NCBI GenBank assembly: GCA_001798595.1
Contig: MGSS01000149.1
Coordinates: 1-51,484, forward strand
Direction of reading: 5' to 3'
DNA: 51,484 bases
Origin: Deltaproteobacteria bacterium RIFCSPLOWO2_12_FULL_60_19
GTDB lineage: Bacteria; Desulfobacterota; Binatia; UBA9968
This document shows positions 47,857 to 51,484 of the stretch, one piece after another. Numbering within the stretch: position 1 is the stretch's first letter; every line of letters starts with the position of its first letter. The position numbers were made by a program, and so were the translations under genes. The notes under the pieces are model-generated. The model was not told the origin of the DNA. It was given only the letters and a program-made list of their open reading frames with translations, and did not search any database.

Positions 47857-48318
47857 TTAAGCGCCGCGGTCTATGGGATAACCCTTCTCGATCCAGCCGG
47901 GGAGGCCTTCGTAGAGGACCTTCATGTTGCGATAGCTTTTCTGGTGGAGGATGCCGTAGGCCAAACTGGCCAGGTGATGGGGACAAGCTCAATAGAAGAC
48001 GACCGACCGGTCCTTCGGAATCTCGGCCAGCCGCTTAGCCATGTCGCCTAGGGGGATGGAGACGGAGCCCGTGATGTGGCCCTCCTGGTATTCTCCGGCG
48101 CTGCGCACGTCGACGATAAGCGGTTTTTCCCCGGCGCGAATCTCCTCCACTAACTCGTTCAAATGGATAAACTCCGGCTCCACGCCCTGGGGCAATTTCT
48201 GCTGCGCGTATTGCGGATACCGGCTAGGGTCGGCTAACGACACGGCCGGTTGAAAGGCAGCGCTAAGGAGAAGAATGGTCGAGGCGAGGAGGTTTTTTGT
48301 CGTCATTCCAAGCTTCAC
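47857..48318 (-). CDS. Exported rhodanese-like protein with in-frame TGA at the catalytic Cys (candidate selenoprotein)
   Basis: GTG at 48318 (AAGGGAA upstream) starts a signal peptide (KNLLASTILLLSAAFQPAVS) and a rhodanese domain (LIVDVRSAGEYQEGHITGSV, then SIPLGDMAKRL). At residue 110, inside VVFY-TGA-ACPHHLASLAYGIL, TGA (47989-47991) stands where rhodaneses have the sulfur-accepting Cys. The same frame stays open for 43 further codons to TAA at 47857 and encodes the normal rhodanese end (VLYEGLPGWIEKGYPIDRGA). Read through, the protein has 153 residues, the usual length. Selenocysteine insertion would give an active selenoenzyme in the periplasm; otherwise it is a pseudogene with a single nonsense change from TGC/TGT. 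Confidence 0.75.
47954..47974 (-). promoter_or_regulatory. Candidate bacterial SECIS stem-loop
   Basis: On the message, 14 bases after the TGA, CCTGGCC-AGTTT-GGCCTACGG can fold: four G-C pairs next to the loop, then a U-A and two C-G pairs with single-base bulges. The apical loop starts 22 bases after the TGA and has G in its second position followed by T, which agrees with the known rules for bacterial SECIS elements (distance of roughly 16-37 bases, a G among the first two loop bases). The stem is short, so this is suggestive only. Confidence 0.45.
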
Positions 48319-48390
48319 GGAAGCGTTCCCTTGAATTTTTTACTGTGCCCGGTCTCCCGAGTCAAGTCTGTCCTCTAAGACTCTGTTTTC

Positions 48391-48515
48391 AGGCCGGTCA
48401 AAAAGGTCTCAGATGCAAGGCGCGCGAAGGTCCGCGAGCGGAGGCGTACTCGTCTAGTACGTTGACGCGAAGCGAGCCAAGCGCAACGAAGCAGATGAGC
48501 CTTTTTCAGCGGCCT
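48391..48515. repeat. Structured 125-bp repeat, family B copy 2
   Basis: AGGCCGGTCAAAAAGG at the left and CCTTTTTCAGCGGCCT at the right are terminal inverted repeats; CGTACT-CGTCT-AGTACG is the inner hairpin. It matches 36173-36305 in reverse orientation, with an eight-base length difference. Its right end supplies the final codons and TGA of the carrier gene at 48506. Confidence 0.75.
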
Positions 48516-49819
48516 GCCATGGTTTCCTGCTTGCGCCCAAGCCATAAGCCATTGAGCAGCCACGCGGCGGACACCGGCACGGCCACGAATGCGATTCCGG
48601 TCAAGCCCAGGCCGATAAAAGACAACAGCGCAAACGACCAGGCGCCGAGCTGATCGCCGCTGCGATAGACAACGGTGTCGATGAAGCTCTTGGCCTTGTA
48701 CTTGTCCTCGCGGGGAATGACGGTGAAGAGCACCTCGCGCGTCGGCCGCGCGACGGCGAAATTGCCGGCGCGCCGCAGCACCTGAAAGGCGACGATGACC
48801 GCCACCGTCGGCGCCAGACCCACGGTGGCGAAGCCGAGCACGCTCAAGGCCGGCAGCAGCGTGAGCGTCAGCGCCACGCCGAGGAGGCGCAGGAGGCGCT
48901 CCGTCAAAAACAGTTGGGCTCCCAGCGTGAGCGTATTGACCGCCAGATCGACGTGCGCGAAAAACTCGGTGCGCGCCACTCGATCTGTGAAGCCGGCATT
49001 CACGATCGAGGCCTGCTGGAAGTAGAGAAATGTCGAGGTGATCGCGTAGAGCAGCATGTAGACACTGATACCCAGAAGGTAGGGCGAGTTGAAAGCATGA
49101 GTCAGGCCGGAGAGGAGATTTCCGCCGATAGGCGCCTCATCGACGCGCGCTGCGGGCCGAACGCGCAACGCCTCTGAAAGGCGAGACAGCCGCCGGACAC
49201 TAAAAACCGCAACTTCGAGTAAAACGGCCGAGCCGAGCAACAGGTAAATCGACCCCACGTGCCGCGCGAGGACAGCCGTCAAGCTCGATCCTAAGATGCT
49301 CCCGAGCGTCGCCCCGGCCGCGATGAAGCCGAAGAGCCGCTTGCCCTGCCCGGAATCGAAGAGATCGACCATGAGCGCCCAGAAGACGGAGACGACGAAC
49401 AGGTTGAAGACGGAGGTCCAGATAAAAAAGAGGCGGCCGACCCAGATGTTTTGTTCTACGCCGGCTATGCCCAGCAGCAGGCAGAACAGCAACAGGTTCG
49501 CGATGAAGAATCTGTAGGCGGCGGAAATAAACCTGGCGCGCGGCAGCCTGGCGACCAACGCCGCAAACAGCGGGTTCGCGGCGATCATGGCGACGAGCGT
49601 GCCGGTAAAAAGCCACGGCAGATTTTCGACGCCGCCGGCGACGCCCATCTCGTCGCGGATCGGCCGGATGACGTAATAAGACGAGAATACGGAGAAGATG
49701 TAGAGCCACGACCAGCCGAGCGCCTTAAGCTCGTCGGGCCGCGCGTCGATCACGCGGCGGAGCAGCCGGCGTCCGATGGCACCTGCGCCAGACGCCGCAG
49801 GATGGGGATTCAGCTCCAT
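48506..49819 (-). CDS. ADP/ATP-translocase-like (NTP/NDP exchange family) membrane carrier
   Basis: A 437-residue membrane protein with about 12 helices. The start of the domain, SWLYIFSVFSSYYVIRPIRD followed by EMGVAGGVENLPWLF, and FFIWTSVFNLFVVSVFWALM resemble the ADP/ATP translocases (TLC family) of Chlamydia and Rickettsia and their distant homologues in free-living bacteria, where the substrate is not established. A general MFS assignment is the alternative. Its last residues (MAGR) and stop are provided by a dispersed family B repeat. It lies ten bases after the aldo/keto reductase gene on the same strand. Confidence 0.78.
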   Translation of the reverse strand: MELNPHPAASGAGAIGRRLLRRVIDARPDELKALGWSWLYIFSVFSSYYVIRPIRDEMGVAGGVENLPWLFTGTLVAMIAANPLFAALVARLPRARFISAAYRFFIANLLLFCLLLGIAGVEQNIWVGRLFFIWTSVFNLFVVSVFWALMVDLFDSGQGKRLFGFIAAGATLGSILGSSLTAVLARHVGSIYLLLGSAVLLEVAVFSVRRLSRLSEALRVRPAARVDEAPIGGNLLSGLTHAFNSPYLLGISVYMLLYAITSTFLYFQQASIVNAGFTDRVARTEFFAHVDLAVNTLTLGAQLFLTERLLRLLGVALTLTLLPALSVLGFATVGLAPTVAVIVAFQVLRRAGNFAVARPTREVLFTVIPREDKYKAKSFIDTVVYRSGDQLGAWSFALLSFIGLGLTGIAFVAVPVSAAWLLNGLWLGRKQETMAGR

Positions 49820-49829
49820 TCGCCGCGGC

Positions 49830-50750
49830 TTACACGCCGTCGATGAAGTTCTCCATGCGGCGGCGCATGGCGGCGTCGGGCAGCCGTCCCCGGGCGGCCG
49901 CGAGATTGTCTCTCACGTACTCGGTCTTCGCCATGCCGGGGATCGCGCAGGTCACGGCGGGATGCGACACGAGGTACTTGAGGAAGAACTGGGGCCACGT
50001 TTTACAGTCGAACTCGCCCGCCCACTCGGGCAGCTTCTTGCCCTGCACCGCGTTGAAGAGCCGGCCCCGCCCGAACGGCAGGTTGATCATCACCGCCATT
50101 CCGCGGTCGGCGGCCAGAGGGATGATGCGCTCGCCGGCGTCCCGGTTGTCGAGCGCGTGGTCCACCTGAATGAAGTCGAGCTTCTCGGCTTTCATTGTCT
50201 GCTCGAAATCCCGATACTGGTTGTCGAACGAGGTCGTGATGCCGACGTAGCGGATGCGGCCCTGCTGCTGCCATTCGCGCAGCGTGCGGAGGTGCGTCTG
50301 GGTGTCGCGCAGATTGTGCACGGCGATGAGATCTATCTTGGGCGTCTGCAATCGCTTGAAGGACTGCTCGAGCTGCTTCAAGCCGGCGTCGCGGCCGCTG
50401 ATGCTTACCTTGGTGGCGATAAACAGCGAATCGCGGATCTTCAGCTCCGACACGAGATCGCCCACCACCTGCTCGGCGGTGCCGTAGGTCGGGGAGCTGT
50501 CGATGACCTTGCCTCCGAGCGCCTTGAACTCGCGCAACGTCTCTCTCAGCGGAGCGCGCTCCGCCTCGGTCGTGACCGCCTCGTAGCGGCGCGCGGTCCC
50601 GAGACCGACGATCGGCAGGCTCTCGCCCGTCGAGGGAATCTTTTTCTGAATCAACGGGCCCGCCTGCGCGAGCAGATTGGTCGAGGGCAGGAACAGCGAA
50701 GCCCCGACGCCGATACCGGCTTTAAGCAGCTCTCGACGACTCAGTTGCAT
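49830..50750 (-). CDS. Tat-exported aldo/keto reductase
   Basis: A 306-residue aldo/keto reductase. The catalytic tetrad is visible: Asp in KVIDSSPTYG, the Tyr of the same motif, Lys in FIATKVSISG and His in LIAVHNLRDT; the cofactor end has TCAIPGMAKTEYVRDNLAA. Unusually, the protein begins MQLSRRELLKAGIGVGASLF, a twin-arginine signal, so it is exported folded and perhaps with bound NADP(H). GGAGG precedes the ATG. The carrier gene follows after ten bases. Confidence 0.9.
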   Translation of the reverse strand: MQLSRRELLKAGIGVGASLFLPSTNLLAQAGPLIQKKIPSTGESLPIVGLGTARRYEAVTTEAERAPLRETLREFKALGGKVIDSSPTYGTAEQVVGDLVSELKIRDSLFIATKVSISGRDAGLKQLEQSFKRLQTPKIDLIAVHNLRDTQTHLRTLREWQQQGRIRYVGITTSFDNQYRDFEQTMKAEKLDFIQVDHALDNRDAGERIIPLAADRGMAVMINLPFGRGRLFNAVQGKKLPEWAGEFDCKTWPQFFLKYLVSHPAVTCAIPGMAKTEYVRDNLAAARGRLPDAAMRRRMENFIDGV

Positions 50751-50790
50751 GATTTCCTCCCTGTCACAAATCGTCAGGCCAGGAACAGGT

Positions 50791-51484
50791 TCATTGCAAA
50801 ATGGCTTTGACGCGCGACTGGACTTCCGCGCCTTTCTCTTTCATCAGCGATAGGTAGGAGGCGTTCAGCCACTTGTCGATCGCTTCCGGATAGCCGCGCC
50901 GCTCCTGGAGTCGCTCGTGCCACGCGGGGACGCGCGGCCGCTTGTCCCATAGAAATTGCATCTGAAGGTGCTCCAGCCGCAACATGTAAGGCGCGTAGCC
51001 GATGTCCGCGAGCGAGAACTCTTTTCCCGCAAGCCACGGACTCTCCGTCAGCGCCGCTTCGATGTCGGCGAGCAGCTTGTCGAATCGCTTCACCGCGCCG
51101 GCGAAGTAGCTCGACTCGACGCCTTTGCTGATCGTCTCCCAGCTGCGCTCGCGCTTCACCGGATCGGGCATCTGCTTGTGCAATTTCTCCAGCGCCTCGA
51201 TCCCCGTGGCGAGCTTTTGATGGCGGAAGGCGATGGCGCTGCTCACTACCGATGTCGCCGCATGCACGCTCTCGTCGAGCTGCTTGGTCCAGAGACGCAC
51301 GCGCGCACGGGCGAGAGCGTCGGCCGGCCGCAGGCGCGGTTCAGGATAGGCGTCGTCGAGGTACTCGTTGATGACCGTCGATTCGATGATTACCGTGCCG
51401 TCGTCGACCAGGGTCGGCACGACCGCGTTGGGGTTGAGCTTCAAGTACTCCGGCTTCTGCTGATCTCCCGCTCGCAGGTTCAGA
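50791..51484 (-). CDS. Glutathione S-transferase family protein (5' end outside window)
   Basis: A GST-like protein whose N-terminus lies beyond the right edge: the frame is open to the last base, and codons before the apparent TTG start read LRAGDQQKPEYLKLNPNAVV, which is normal thioredoxin-domain sequence. Visible parts are VVPTLVDDGTVIIESTVINE (glutathione-binding) and the C-terminal helical domain WLAGKEFSLADIGYAPYML. At least 230 residues are encoded. It is about 40 bases upstream of the aldo/keto reductase gene on the same strand. Confidence 0.9.
   Translation of the reverse strand, partial: LNLRAGDQQKPEYLKLNPNAVVPTLVDDGTVIIESTVINEYLDDAYPEPRLRPADALARARVRLWTKQLDESVHAATSVVSSAIAFRHQKLATGIEALEKLHKQMPDPVKRERSWETISKGVESSYFAGAVKRFDKLLADIEAALTESPWLAGKEFSLADIGYAPYMLRLEHLQMQFLWDKRPRVPAWHERLQERRGYPEAIDKWLNASYLSLMKEKGAEVQSRVKAILQ

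Noticed and set aside
1-51484. tRNA or rRNA genes
   Set aside because: I looked for T-loop and anticodon-arm patterns in the intergenic gaps and saw none; a tRNAscan-SE run would settle it.

Overview
This window (about 60% G+C by impression) looks like chromosome from an uncultured, free-living Gram-negative soil or groundwater bacterium. Periplasmic proteins, Tat and lipoprotein signals, a Do-type protease, MltA and an outer-membrane barrel protein indicate a diderm. The large number of solute-binding proteins without transporters, amidohydrolases, an aldehyde/xanthine-oxidase-type operon, a reductive-dehalogenase-like gene and many short dispersed inverted repeats resemble the 'Deltaproteobacteria-like' candidate phyla (Binatota, Rokubacteria or Tectomicrobia type). 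That placement is inference; there is no rRNA or other marker gene here.

Layout. 1-4.2 kb: ornithine-cyclodeaminase-family enzyme, a VapBC toxin-antitoxin operon with a visible promoter/operator, a transposase remnant, a second toxin-antitoxin-like pair (nucleotidyltransferase type) and a small zincin. 4.3-12.1 kb: housekeeping and envelope genes (MltA, MBL hydrolase, SCO copper chaperone, CDF cation exporter, MFS exporter, Do protease, a conserved unknown). 12.3-15.4 kb: a three-gene HlyD/ABC/permease export operon. 15.5-19.1 kb: a solute-binding protein, then DoxX, a leaderless reductive-dehalogenase-like protein and a ferredoxin. 19.3-28.9 kb: amidohydrolase with solute-binding protein; D,D-carboxypeptidase with an EamA exporter; then an Asp/Glu-racemase-superfamily protein followed by a tandemly duplicated two-gene module (iron-type binding protein plus a leaderless NMT1-like protein). 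29.0-34.1 kb: a three-subunit molybdenum hydroxylase whose FAD subunit carries the four-cysteine insert of 4-hydroxybenzoyl-CoA reductases, and an SbcD-like phosphoesterase. 34.3-38.6 kb: binding protein, TenA/PqqC-fold protein, bicupin, binding protein. 38.9-43 kb: GST, an HNH-endonuclease cassette between 102-bp direct repeats, a cupredoxin and an outer-membrane barrel protein. 43-47.3 kb: a compact five-gene catabolic operon (TctC, PNPOx-like, NMT1-like, amidohydrolase, alpha/beta hydrolase). 47.5-51.5 kb: a 46-residue lipoprotein, a rhodanese interrupted by an in-frame TGA exactly at the catalytic cysteine, an ADP/ATP-translocase-like carrier, a Tat-exported aldo/keto reductase and an edge-truncated GST.

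The most interesting signal is the rhodanese at 47857-48318. The reading frame is open and rhodanese-like on both sides of the TGA, the TGA replaces the active-site Cys, and a small stem-loop with G in its apical loop lies at the distance expected of a bacterial SECIS, so it is a candidate exported selenoprotein. Other notable points are three families of 100-134 bp structured repeats (one supplies stop codons to two genes), ten solute-binding-type proteins with no membrane partner in the window, and a racemase-fold protein lacking both usual catalytic cysteines.
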